From Jiella endophytica (GTDB lineage: Bacteria > Pseudomonadota > Alphaproteobacteria > Rhizobiales > Rhizobiaceae), in assembly GCF_004519335.1 (NCBI RefSeq), contig NZ_SOZD01000004.1, positions 434,001 through 498,000 of the forward strand: DNA of 64,000 nt. The letters run 5' to 3'. Position 1 is the stretch's first letter, and every line of letters starts with the position of its first letter. Shown here one piece after another: positions 36,123 through 44,646 of this stretch. The position numbers and the translations under genes are program-made. The notes under the pieces are model-generated. The model was given only the letters and a program-made list of their open reading frames with translations. It searched no databases and was not told the origin of the DNA.

Positions 36123-37940
36123 ATGACTGCAGACCGCCGTATCGAAGAGATCACCGATCGCATCCGCGAGCGGTCGGCGCCGACGCGCGAGCCCTATCTC
36201 CAGCGCATCCGGGCCAAGGGCGCCGAGGGTCCGAAGCGCACGACGCTCACCTGCGGCAACCTCGCCCACGGTTTCGCCGCCTGCGGCCCGCTCGACAAGG
36301 AGCGGCTGGCCGACGACCACACCCCCAATCTCGGCATCATCACCGCCTATAACGACATGCTCTCGGCCCACCAGCCCTATGAGCGCTACCCCGAGCTGAT
36401 CCGCGAGGCGGCGCGCGAGATCGGCGCGACGGCGCAGGTCGCCTCCGGCGTTCCGGCGATGTGCGACGGCGTCACGCAAGGGCAAACCGGCATGGAGATG
36501 TCGCTGTTCTCGCGCGACGTCATCGCCATGGCCGCGGCCGTCGGCCTCTCCCACGACATGTTCGATGCCGCCGTCTATCTCGGCATCTGCGACAAGATCG
36601 TGCCGGGGCTTGCCATCGCGGCCCTGACCTTCGGCCATCTGCCGGCGATCTTCGTTCCGGCCGGGCCGATGACGTCCGGTCTGCCAAACGACGAGAAGAG
36701 CCGCATCCGCCAGCTCTACGCGGAAGGCAAGGTCGGTCGCGACAAGCTTCTGGAGGCCGAGTCCCAGTCCTATCACGGGCCGGGCACCTGCACCTTCTAC
36801 GGCACGGCCAACTCCAACCAGATGCTGATGGAGATCATGGGCCTCCACACGCCGGGCTCGTCCTTCGTCAATCCGAACACGCCCCTACGCGACGCGATGA
36901 CCAGGGAGGCGACCCGCCGGGCCCTGGCGATCACCGCACTCGGCAACGAGTACACGCCCGCCGGCCTCGTCGTCGACGAGCGGGCCGTCGTCAACGGCGT
37001 CGTCGGCCTGCATGCCACCGGCGGCTCGACCAACCACACGATGCATCTCGTGGCGATCGCCGCGGCCGCCGGCATCAAGCTCACCTGGCAGGACATTTCC
37101 GACCTGTCGGACGTTACGCCGCTGCTCGCCAGGGTCTATCCGAACGGCCTTGCCGACGTGAACCACTTCGCCGCTGCCGGCGGCATGGGCTTTTTGATCC
37201 GCGAACTGCTCGATCGCGGCCTCCTGCACGAGGACGTGCGCACCGCCTGGGGCCGCGGCCTCAGGGCCTATGCGATAGAGGCGAAGCTCTCGGCCGACGG
37301 CGATCAGGTGGTGCGCCACGACGCGCCAAAGGAGAGCGGCGATCCCAAGGTTCTCACCACCGCCGACCGGCCGTTCTCCAACAATGGCGGCCTCAGGATG
37401 CTGAACGGCAATCTCGGCAAGGCGGTGATCAAGGTCTCGGCTGTCAAGCCGGAGCGCCGCGTCGTCGAGGCGCCGGCGAAGGTCTTTCATGACCAGAACG
37501 AGCTGAAGGTCGCCTTCGATGCCGGCGAGCTCGACCGCGACTTCGTCGCCGTCGTCCGCTTCCAGGGGCCGAAGTCGAACGGCATGCCGGAACTCCACAA
37601 GCTGACGCCCCTCCTCGGCGTGCTGCAGGATCGCGGCCACAAGGTCGCCCTCGTCACCGACGGGCGGATGTCCGGCGCATCGGGAAAGGTGCCCGCGGCG
37701 ATCCACGTCACTCCCGAGGCGAAGACCGGCGGACCGATCGCCCGGGTGAAGGATGGCGACATGATCCGCCTCGACGGCGAGACCGGCACGCTGGAAGTCC
37801 TGGTCGACGCAGCGACGCTTTCGGCCCGCGCGCCCGAGACGCCGGACCTGTCCGCCAACGAGTTCGGCCTCGGCCGCGAGCTCTTTGCGGCGTTCCGCTT
37901 GGCGGTCGGCGACGCGGAGCATGGCGCGAGCGTGTTTTGA
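36123..37940 (+). CDS. edd: Phosphogluconate dehydratase
   Basis: 605 residues from ATG 36123 with a GGGGA site; the frame is open back to 35886, but that part overlaps pgl. IlvD/Edd family motifs are present: [15 protein letters not shown] and [12 protein letters not shown] provide iron-sulphur ligands, with [15 protein letters not shown] and [19 protein letters not shown] later. It dehydrates 6-phosphogluconate to KDPG. It lies 193 bases after pgl; the gap holds no other gene. Confidence 0.96.
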   Translation: MTADRRIEEITDRIRERSAPTREPYLQRIRAKGAEGPKRTTLTCGNLAHGFAACGPLDKERLADDHTPNLGIITAYNDMLSAHQPYERYPELIREAAREIGATAQVASGVPAMCDGVTQGQTGMEMSLFSRDVIAMAAAVGLSHDMFDAAVYLGICDKIVPGLAIAALTFGHLPAIFVPAGPMTSGLPNDEKSRIRQLYAEGKVGRDKLLEAESQSYHGPGTCTFYGTANSNQMLMEIMGLHTPGSSFVNPNTPLRDAMTREATRRALAITALGNEYTPAGLVVDERAVVNGVVGLHATGGSTNHTMHLVAIAAAAGIKLTWQDISDLSDVTPLLARVYPNGLADVNHFAAAGGMGFLIRELLDRGLLHEDVRTAWGRGLRAYAIEAKLSADGDQVVRHDAPKESGDPKVLTTADRPFSNNGGLRMLNGNLGKAVIKVSAVKPERRVVEAPAKVFHDQNELKVAFDAGELDRDFVAVVRFQGPKSNGMPELHKLTPLLGVLQDRGHKVALVTDGRMSGASGKVPAAIHVTPEAKTGGPIARVKDGDMIRLDGETGTLEVLVDAATLSARAPETPDLSANEFGLGRELFAAFRLAVGDAEHGASVF

Positions 37941-38025
37941 GGATCGACTGCGCCGCACGGGGCGGTGGCTTATCGTCGGACTTCAAGGCAGGTCGGATTA
38001 CAAAATGGCTAAAGCATCTGATACG

Positions 38026-38167
38026 TCGTCATCCCGGCCCCCGAGCCGGGATCCATTCCTCTGCATTGCAATGTCTCTTCAGCCCATAATAACAAACTGA
38101 TGGCGGTCGCAAGGCGCGACCGCGTCATCGATTTGGAATGGATCCCGGATCAAGTCCGGGATGACGA
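38026..38167. repeat. Palindromic repeat element (MITE/REP-like), 142 bp
   Basis: TCGTCATCCCGG...CCGGGATCCATTCC at 38026-38059 is repeated in inverted orientation at 38135-38167. Each arm is itself a small hairpin around CCGGGAT. The interior (38060-38134) holds no gene. Elements with CGTCATCCCGG and GGATCCATTCC arms are widespread intergenic repeats in alphaproteobacteria. It lies between edd and the TPP riboswitch. Confidence 0.75.
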
Positions 38168-38237
38168 GGCGTTGATATCTTCGCCAGTCTTCCATCCCCT
38201 TGCATTCGCCCGATCAGCCGTTACCTTTCCGCCCAGC

Positions 38238-38322
38238 TCACACGGGGTGCCGCAGAGGCTGAGAGGCGAGAAGCCAACCCGTCGAACCTGATCCGGATCA
38301 TGCCGGCGGAGGGATTGCGGGC
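38238..38322 (+). ncRNA. TPP riboswitch (THI box)
   Basis: The two conserved THI-box blocks are present in order: ACGGGGTGCC then GGCTGAGAGG, and after the joining helix ACCCGTCGAACCTGATC with GGATCATGCCGGCGGAGGGA. The spacing matches the family. It sits 64 bases upstream of thiB and would lower thiBPQ expression when thiamin diphosphate is plentiful. No clear terminator stem follows, so control of translation is the likelier mode. Confidence 0.95.
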
Positions 38323-38385
38323 GCGGCTCGGGACCACCTTGGACGCATCGCATCGACAGCCGCCGGCGAAACGAAAGCCGCGCCG

Positions 38386-39423
38386 ATGCCTGCCCTTCCC
38401 CGCATTCGCCGAACCCTTCCCGCGATCGTCGCGGCCGCCGGCATCCTTGCGACGGGTCTCCTTGCCGATCCGGCCGTAGCCGAGGAAAAGCCGACGCTCA
38501 CCGTCTACACCTATGACAGTTTCTCCGCCGACTGGGGTCCCGGGCCGCAGCTGAAGGCCGCCTTCGAGAAGACCTGCGGCTGCACGCTCGATTTCGTCGG
38601 GCTGGAGGACGGCGTCGCGATTCTCAACCGCCTGAAGCTCGAGGGCCCCTCGACCAAGGCCGACATCGCCCTCGGCCTCACCTCCGATCTCATCCCGGAA
38701 GCCAAGGCGACGGGGATGTTTGCCAAGAGCGGCATCGACACCTCCGGGCTGACGGTGCCGACCGGCTTTTCCGACGACGTCTTCGTGCCCTACGACTATT
38801 CCTATCTCGCCTTCGTCTACGACACCGAGACGGTCAAGACGCCGCCGAAGAGCCTTGACGATCTCGTCTCGGGCGATCCCGGGCAGAAGATCGTCATCGA
38901 GGACCCGCGCACCTCGACCCCCGGCCTCGGTTTCCTCCTATGGATGAAGGCGGTCTATGGCGACGAGGCCGCGGCGAAATGGAAAGCGCTGCAGCCCCGC
39001 ATCCTCACCGTCACCCCCGGCTGGAGCGAGGCCTATGGCCTGTTCACCAAGGGCGAGGTGCCGATCGTCCTCTCCTATACGACCTCGCCCGCCTATCACG
39101 AGATCGAGGAGGGCACCGAACGCTACAAGGCGGCGGGCTTCTCGGAGGGCCAGTATCTGCAGATCGAGGTCGCCGGCATCCTGAAGGACAGCCCGCATGC
39201 CGAACTCGCCTCGGAATTCCTGGCCTTCCTCGTCGGCAAGGATGCCCAGTCGGTGCTGCCGACCACCAACTGGACGCTGCCGGTCCGCGGCGACGTCGAA
39301 CTGCCGGCGGCATTCTCGCATCTCGTCACGGTCGCCAAGCCGCTGCTGATCGACGCCGACACCGTGGCGAAGAACCGCCGGGCCTGGACGAACGAATGGC
39401 TGCAGGCGGTCGGGGCGAGGTGA
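38386..39423 (+). CDS. thiB: Thiamin ABC transporter, periplasmic binding protein
   Basis: 345 residues with a signal peptide (about residues 1-31, ending ADPAVA). [17 protein letters not shown] is the ThiB/TbpA start of the mature protein, and [21 protein letters not shown] lies in the ligand-binding part. It captures thiamin and its phosphates for the ThiPQ importer. The riboswitch directly upstream supports the assignment. A repeat element separates it from thiP. Confidence 0.95.
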   Translation: MPALPRIRRTLPAIVAAAGILATGLLADPAVAEEKPTLTVYTYDSFSADWGPGPQLKAAFEKTCGCTLDFVGLEDGVAILNRLKLEGPSTKADIALGLTSDLIPEAKATGMFAKSGIDTSGLTVPTGFSDDVFVPYDYSYLAFVYDTETVKTPPKSLDDLVSGDPGQKIVIEDPRTSTPGLGFLLWMKAVYGDEAAAKWKALQPRILTVTPGWSEAYGLFTKGEVPIVLSYTTSPAYHEIEEGTERYKAAGFSEGQYLQIEVAGILKDSPHAELASEFLAFLVGKDAQSVLPTTNWTLPVRGDVELPAAFSHLVTVAKPLLIDADTVAKNRRAWTNEWLQAVGAR

Positions 39424-39474
39424 GAGCGGGCGTGTTGGTGTGCGGAGGGAAGCCTGTGCCGGTGCGGCTGGGCG

Positions 39475-39642
39475 CCCCCCTCTGCCTGCCGGCATCTCCC
39501 CCGCCAGGGGGGAGATCAGGCAGCGTCGGGCGCAGCTCCAATCCGTCAACGGTTGCGGCGGCAAAAACGCTGCCGAGGAGGCGCCGCCACTCCCGCTTCG
39601 ATCTCCCCCCTTGTGGGGGAGATGCCGGCAGGCAGAGGGGGG
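39475..39642. repeat. Palindromic repeat element inserted between thiB and thiP
   Basis: Two arms of 43 bases form an almost perfect inverted repeat: 39475-39517 starts CCCCCCTCTGCCTGCCGGCA, and 39600-39642 is its reverse complement apart from the small loop. Each arm also folds on itself (CTCCCCC and GGGGGAG). This is the CTCCCCC-type intergenic repeat common in rhizobia. It separates two genes of one transport operon without a visible promoter of its own. Confidence 0.85.
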
Positions 39643-39685
39643 TATCTCGTAGAGCGCCGACCCGACCTGCGGACCGCGACGTCCC

Positions 39686-41311
39686 ATGAACACCCGCACC
39701 GATCGCCGGATCCGAATCGGCGCGGGAATCGGCGCCGCCCTTCTCGCCATCGCGTTTCTCCTCGGCGGCTTCGTCGTGCTGCTCACCGCCGGCGGCCAGG
39801 CGCCGGATTTCGAAAGCCTCGCCCTCGATCCCTATGTCCGCGCGATCTTCGGCTTCACCTTGTTGCAGGCCGGGCTTTCGACGCTGTTGTCTGTCCTCCT
39901 CGCGATCCCCTTCGCGCTGGCGCTCCATCGCCTGCGCTTTCCCGGGCGGCGGCTGATCCTGCGGCTGTTCCTCCTGCCCCAGGCGCTGCCCGTCCTCGTC
40001 GGCGCCCTGGCAGTGATCACCATCTGGGGCCGCAACGGCGTCGTCTCCGAGGCAATGGCATCGCTCGGCCTGCCGCGGCTGGAGATCTATGGCCTTTCCG
40101 GCATTCTCGTTGCCCATGTCTTCTTCAATATGCCGCTCGCCGCACGGCTGTTCGTCTCCGCCCTCGACCGCGTGCCGGCCGAGGCCTGGAAGCTCTCCGG
40201 CCAGCTCGCCCTCCCCTCGACGACGGTGTTCCGCCTGGTCGAATGGCCGGCGCTGAAGAGCGCCCTTCCCGGTGCCGCGGCGCTGATCTTCATGCTCTGC
40301 GTGACGAGCTTCACCATTGTCCTCGTCCTCGGCGGCGGGCCGGCCGCAACGACCCTCGAGGTCGCCGTCTATCAGGCGCTGCGCTACGATTTCGATCCCG
40401 CCCGCGCCATCGGCCTGTCGCTGATCCAGATCGTCCTGACCGCCGCCGTGCTCTCGGTGACGCTGCGGTTCGGGCGCGATCCCGCCGGCGGCTTCGGCCT
40501 CGGCGGCAAGGCGAGGCGCTTCGATGCCGCGGGCCCGCTCCGCGGTCTCCTCGACCCGCTCGTCGTCGCCGCAGGCACGCTGTTCGTGGTCAGCCCCTTC
40601 GTCGCCATCCTCGTCTCGGGCCTCGCCGCCGACCTGTCGCGCCTCGTCACCGAGCCCGCCGTCATCGATGCGGCGGCAACCAGCCTTGCCGTCTCGCTTG
40701 CCGCCGCCTGCCTGTCCCTCCTTGTCTCGACCCTGGTCCTGATGGCGATCGAAGCCCTCGGCCGGGGGCCGCGGCAGGGGGTCGCCGCGCGCTCCGCGCG
40801 AAATCTCCTCGAACTCGCCACGAGCCTCGTCCTCGTCGTCTCGCCGGTGATCGTCGGCGCCGGCTGGTTCCTGCTCCTGCGCGGTTTCACCGACGTCCTC
40901 GCCGCCGGGCCTTATGTCGTGGTCGCGACCAATGCGGTGATGGCGATGCCCTTCATCGTGCGGATCGTCGGCCCGGCGCTGCGGGAGGCCAATGCCGGAA
41001 CCGGCAGGCTCGCCGAGAGCCTCGGCCTCACCGGCCTTGCCCGCCTCGTCTTTGTCGAATGGCCGGTGCTGCGCCGGCCAATGGCCCTCGCCTTCGCCTT
41101 CGCGATCGCCTTGTCCTTCGGCGATCTCGGGGCGATCGCGCTGTTCGGCTCGAACGATTTCGTCACGCTGCCCTATCTCCTGCTGCAGCGGATGGGCAGC
41201 TACCGCACCGCCGACGCCGCCGGCCTGGCGCTGCTTCTCGGGCTGATCACCATCGCCCTGATGGCGATCGTCGAGCGCGGCTTTATCGAACGAAGGGACA
41301 TCGCAGTTTGA
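39686..41311 (+). CDS. thiP: Thiamin ABC transporter permease
   Basis: 541 residues with about twelve membrane segments in two homologous halves. Each half carries an EAA-type cytoplasmic loop (AEAWKLSGQLALPSTTVFRLVEWP in the first, RLAESLGLTGLARLVFVEWP in the second). This duplicated layout is typical of ThiP. It is preceded by thiB and coupled to thiQ: the TGA at 41309-41311 overlaps a TTG start. Confidence 0.94.
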   Translation: MNTRTDRRIRIGAGIGAALLAIAFLLGGFVVLLTAGGQAPDFESLALDPYVRAIFGFTLLQAGLSTLLSVLLAIPFALALHRLRFPGRRLILRLFLLPQALPVLVGALAVITIWGRNGVVSEAMASLGLPRLEIYGLSGILVAHVFFNMPLAARLFVSALDRVPAEAWKLSGQLALPSTTVFRLVEWPALKSALPGAAALIFMLCVTSFTIVLVLGGGPAATTLEVAVYQALRYDFDPARAIGLSLIQIVLTAAVLSVTLRFGRDPAGGFGLGGKARRFDAAGPLRGLLDPLVVAAGTLFVVSPFVAILVSGLAADLSRLVTEPAVIDAAATSLAVSLAAACLSLLVSTLVLMAIEALGRGPRQGVAARSARNLLELATSLVLVVSPVIVGAGWFLLLRGFTDVLAAGPYVVVATNAVMAMPFIVRIVGPALREANAGTGRLAESLGLTGLARLVFVEWPVLRRPMALAFAFAIALSFGDLGAIALFGSNDFVTLPYLLLQRMGSYRTADAAGLALLLGLITIALMAIVERGFIERRDIAV

Positions 41312-42075
41312 CGGGCGGTGCGGCGATCAGAGGCAATACGGGTGCAACGGCGGCGCTGCGGCTCGACGACGTGCGCTTCACCCATGGCGAATTCTCGATG
41401 CGCTTCGACCTGTCCGTCGAAAGCGGCGAATGGCTGGCGCTGATCGGCCCGAGCGGCGCCGGCAAGTCGACCCTGCTCGATCTTGCTGCCGGCTTTCTGA
41501 CGCCCAAGGCCGGCCGCGTCCTCATCGCCGGCATCGACATGACGCGGCTTTCGCCGGCCGAGCGGCCGCTCTCCATGCTGTTTCAGGAGAACAACCTGTT
41601 TCCGCAACTCAGCGCCTTTCGCAACGTCGCCCTCGGCATCACGCCGAAGCTGAGGGTCGACAGGGCGCAGCGCGCCTTGGTCGAGGCAGCCCTCGCCTCG
41701 GTCGGGCTTGAGGGCTTCGGCGACAGGCGGCCCGCCGAAATGTCGGGTGGCGAGCGCCAGCGTGTGGCGCTGGCGCGGGCATTCCTGCGCGAGCGGCCGC
41801 TGATCCTACTCGACGAGCCCTTCGCCGCCCTCGGGCCGGCGCTGAGGCGCGACATGCTGGAACTGCTCGCCGGACTGCGCAGACGCGACGGCGGCGCGCC
41901 GGCCACCATCTTCATGGTCACCCACCACCCGGAGGATGCCGCCTCCCACGCCGACCGGGTGGCCTATCTCGAAGCCGGCGAGATCGCCGCGATCGGCCCC
42001 GCCGGAGCGATGCTGTCCGGCGCCGGCGACCCGCGGGTCTCACATTATCTCGGCCTTGCGAGACAAAACGTGTGA
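41308..42075 (+). CDS. thiQ: Thiamin ABC transporter ATP-binding protein
   Basis: 255 residues from TTG 41308, which overlaps the thiP stop as TTGA and has an AGGGA site upstream; no ATG fits before the first beta strand (ALRLDDVRFTHG). Walker A is GPSGAGKSTLLDL, the signature is MSGGERQRVALARA, and Walker B is LILLDEPFAALGP. The open frame continues back to 39553 through thiP but is not coding there. It powers thiamin import. Confidence 0.94.
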   Translation: MTGGAAIRGNTGATAALRLDDVRFTHGEFSMRFDLSVESGEWLALIGPSGAGKSTLLDLAAGFLTPKAGRVLIAGIDMTRLSPAERPLSMLFQENNLFPQLSAFRNVALGITPKLRVDRAQRALVEAALASVGLEGFGDRRPAEMSGGERQRVALARAFLRERPLILLDEPFAALGPALRRDMLELLAGLRRRDGGAPATIFMVTHHPEDAASHADRVAYLEAGEIAAIGPAGAMLSGAGDPRVSHYLGLARQNV

Positions 42076-42299
42076 CGCATTTCCGGCGGATTTCCTGTCT
42101 AGTGGCAAGATCGGGGGATCGAGGGGATTCCTTTCAGGGAATTGATCGGCGATGTTGCCTTGCGGCGCTATCGCAAGGGCAGCCGATTCGGTTAGTTGCA
42201 ACTGGTAAGGCGGCGAGATCAAAAGTCGCGGTCGGGACGGACGAGGCGTCAATCGCGTCGATGACATCACCATGGCTTGATTCTGGGTTCGGTCCGACG

Positions 42300-43793
42300 A
42301 TGCGGGCGCTGCTGCGCTCCGCCGCCGTCGGCGCGCTCGTCGTCGCCTCCGGCTGCACGACAATCGAGGCAGGTCTCGACAGCTTCTCCGACCAGAATTC
42401 CGGCAGCATGCAGGCCGGCTATACCTCGACGCGCCAGCCGATCACCTTCGAGACGGCGCAGGAGGGCGACCCCCAGTCGGTCATCGGCCGCAGCCAGCAT
42501 CCGAAGATTCTGGCGGCCTATGGCGGCGCCTATTCCGACCCGAAGCTCGAGCAGACGCTCGCCGGTATCGTCGGCAAGCTGGCGGCAGCGACCGACGATC
42601 CGAACCGCGCCTACCGGATCACCATCCTCAATTCGCCCAACATCAACGCCTTCGCCCTGCCCGGCGGCTATGTCTACATCACCCGCGGCCTGCTGGCGCT
42701 CGCCAATGATTCCTCCGAAGTCGCCGCAGTGATCGGCCACGAGATGGGCCACATCACCGCCAATCACGGCATCCAGCGCCAGCAGCGCGAGCAGGCGGCA
42801 GAGCTGGCGAGCCGCGTCGTCTCGGAAGTGCTCGACAACGAGTCGGCCGGGCAGATCGCCCTCGCCAAGGGCAAGCTCAGCCTCGCCCAGTTCTCCCGCC
42901 AGCAGGAGCTGCAGGCCGACGCGCTCGGCATCCGCCACATCGCCCGCGCCGGCTACGATCCCTTCGCCGCCTCGCGGTTCCTGAAGGCGATGGACACCTA
43001 TTCGAAGATGCGCAACGCCTTCCAGGCGAAGGATCCCAATCTCGACTTCCTCGCCTCGCATCCCTCCGCCCCGCAGCGGATCGATCTCGCCGAGCAGCTC
43101 GCCCGCAGGGAGGGCCCTCCTGGCACCGGGACGCGCGACCGCGACCGCTATCTCGCCGGCATCGACGGCATGCTGTTCGGCGATTCCGCCGTCGAGGGCT
43201 ATGTCCGCGAGCGCACCTTCCTGCATCCCGGCCTCGGCATCTCCTTCACCGTGCCGAAGGGCTTCGTGCTCGACAACACCGCCGAGGCGGTGATGGCGAC
43301 CGGGCCGGACGACACGGCGATCCGCTTCGACGGCGTCGCCCTGCCGCCCAATCGCAGCCTCGTCGAATACGTCAATTCCGGCTGGATCGGCGGGCTGGAG
43401 CCCGGCAGCGTCCGGCAGGGCCGGATCCACGGCCTCGAGGCGGTTTCCGCCAAGGCGCGCGGCGGCGAATACAATTTCGACGTCACCGTGGTGCGCCTCG
43501 GCGGCCAGGTCTACCGCTTCCTCACCGCCGTGCCGGCGAAGGCCGCGCTCGATGCGGGCGAGATCGCCTCGCGGGTTTCGGAAACCTTCCACCAGCTCTC
43601 GCCGCAGGAGCAGGCGGCGCTGAAGCCGCTGCGCATCCGCATCGTCGAGGCGCGTCCCGGCGATACCGCCGAGACCATGTCGGCCCGCATGGTCGGTGTC
43701 GAAAGCCGCGAGCGGATGTTCCGCCTGCTCAACGAGCTCGGCACCGACGACGCGGTGAAGAGCGGCGAGAAATACAAGATCGTCGCGGAATAG
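42300..43793 (+). CDS. M48 family metalloprotease, lipoprotein
   Basis: 497 residues from ATG 42300. The N-terminus MRALLRSAAVGALVVASGC ends in a lipobox, so the protein is probably lipid-anchored in the periplasm. ATG 42261 would add 13 residues. The zinc motif is HEMGH (VIGHEMGHITANHG), with the third ligand expected in QELQADALGIRH. A C-terminal region ending GEKYKIVAE looks like a LysM-like or BepA-associated domain. Relatives act in quality control of outer-membrane proteins. It stands alone after thiQ. Confidence 0.9.
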   Translation: MRALLRSAAVGALVVASGCTTIEAGLDSFSDQNSGSMQAGYTSTRQPITFETAQEGDPQSVIGRSQHPKILAAYGGAYSDPKLEQTLAGIVGKLAAATDDPNRAYRITILNSPNINAFALPGGYVYITRGLLALANDSSEVAAVIGHEMGHITANHGIQRQQREQAAELASRVVSEVLDNESAGQIALAKGKLSLAQFSRQQELQADALGIRHIARAGYDPFAASRFLKAMDTYSKMRNAFQAKDPNLDFLASHPSAPQRIDLAEQLARREGPPGTGTRDRDRYLAGIDGMLFGDSAVEGYVRERTFLHPGLGISFTVPKGFVLDNTAEAVMATGPDDTAIRFDGVALPPNRSLVEYVNSGWIGGLEPGSVRQGRIHGLEAVSAKARGGEYNFDVTVVRLGGQVYRFLTAVPAKAALDAGEIASRVSETFHQLSPQEQAALKPLRIRIVEARPGDTAETMSARMVGVESRERMFRLLNELGTDDAVKSGEKYKIVAE

Positions 43794-44154
43794 CCGACCG
43801 CCCGGCTAGCCATTCCGCCGGTCGCCGCGGATGGCAGGCCCTCTCTTCGCATCTTCCCACGTTCCGTTCTCGTCAGAGGCAGCGTCCCGCTGGCCAGCCT
43901 CTTCGCATGTGAGCGGCGTATTCGGCGAGACCAAGGCCGACTGCAAAAGGCAGCCGGCCAAATATCTCGCCGTGAGAAACCATTGCGTAACGTAACTTCC
44001 GCACTTATGGTCTCCGTGAATGACGCTACGTCATGAATTGGCCTGACGATCGGCGCTGACAGTCGATCCCGGTCGCCTTGGATAGCGGCGGAAGACTTTG
44101 GTCGTGGTGCGGCCATGATCTTTCCGCCTCGCCTGGACGCAAACGGGGACGCAC
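43794..44154. other. Intergenic region with RTX-linked upstream element
   Basis: 361 bases. No gene is seen. 44023-44033 (ACGCTACGTCA) is identical to 49398-49408 upstream of the giant RTX gene, and CTGACG follows in both. This may be a shared promoter or operator part for the secretion locus. Confidence 0.4.
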
Positions 44155-44520
44155 ATGGTCGGCTGTCGCATGCGGGGAAGCCTCGTTCCCGTTCTCGCCG
44201 GAACCATGGCGGTCTGCAGCCCCCTTCCCGGCGGCAGCAAGGCGGCGAAAGCCGATGCCGGCACTGCCGCGCGAGACATTTCGACAAACGGCAATGATGG
44301 CAGGGTGTCCGGCGAAGGCCGGATCGAACCCGGCGTCGTCTGCCCTCAGGTGCGGCTCGACGATGGCCGTGTCTTCTCTTTACAGGGCTCGCCCGTGCCG
44401 CAATGGAAGCTCAAGCCCGGCACTCGTGTCAGGCTCGTGGGCCGGCCCGCAGGCGGGGGCGGCAGCCCGTGCAGCGGCACGACGCTGCAACTGGAATCCC
44501 TGGAACTCGATCCGGCATAG
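44155..44520 (+). CDS. Small secreted protein, DUF5818-like
   Basis: 121 residues with a signal peptide or lipoprotein-like N-terminus (GSLVPVLAGTMAVCSP). The mature part has GVVCPQVRLDDGRVFSLQG, LKPGTRVRLVGR and SPCSGTTLQLESLEL, a small beta-barrel pattern that resembles DUF5818 as I recall it. A GGGGA site lies just before ATG 44155. It immediately precedes the RTX protease gene, 126 bases away, and may share its transcript. Function unknown. Confidence 0.6.
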   Translation: MVGCRMRGSLVPVLAGTMAVCSPLPGGSKAAKADAGTAARDISTNGNDGRVSGEGRIEPGVVCPQVRLDDGRVFSLQGSPVPQWKLKPGTRVRLVGRPAGGGGSPCSGTTLQLESLELDPA

Positions 44521-44646
44521 GCCGGCTCCTCCGTGCCGGCGAGCAGAACCGCGCCGGTGACGAACGACCTTCTAGGCCGGGCCGCTCGGCTCTTCGTCTT
44601 CCATCCCAGCGACCAGATCGCATCACCCGAACCCGGGAGCTCCAGC

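Noticed and set aside
39553-41307. Open frame upstream of thiQ running through thiP
   Set aside because: It is a shifted frame of thiP. The thiQ domain begins only after TTG 41308, which overlaps the thiP stop.
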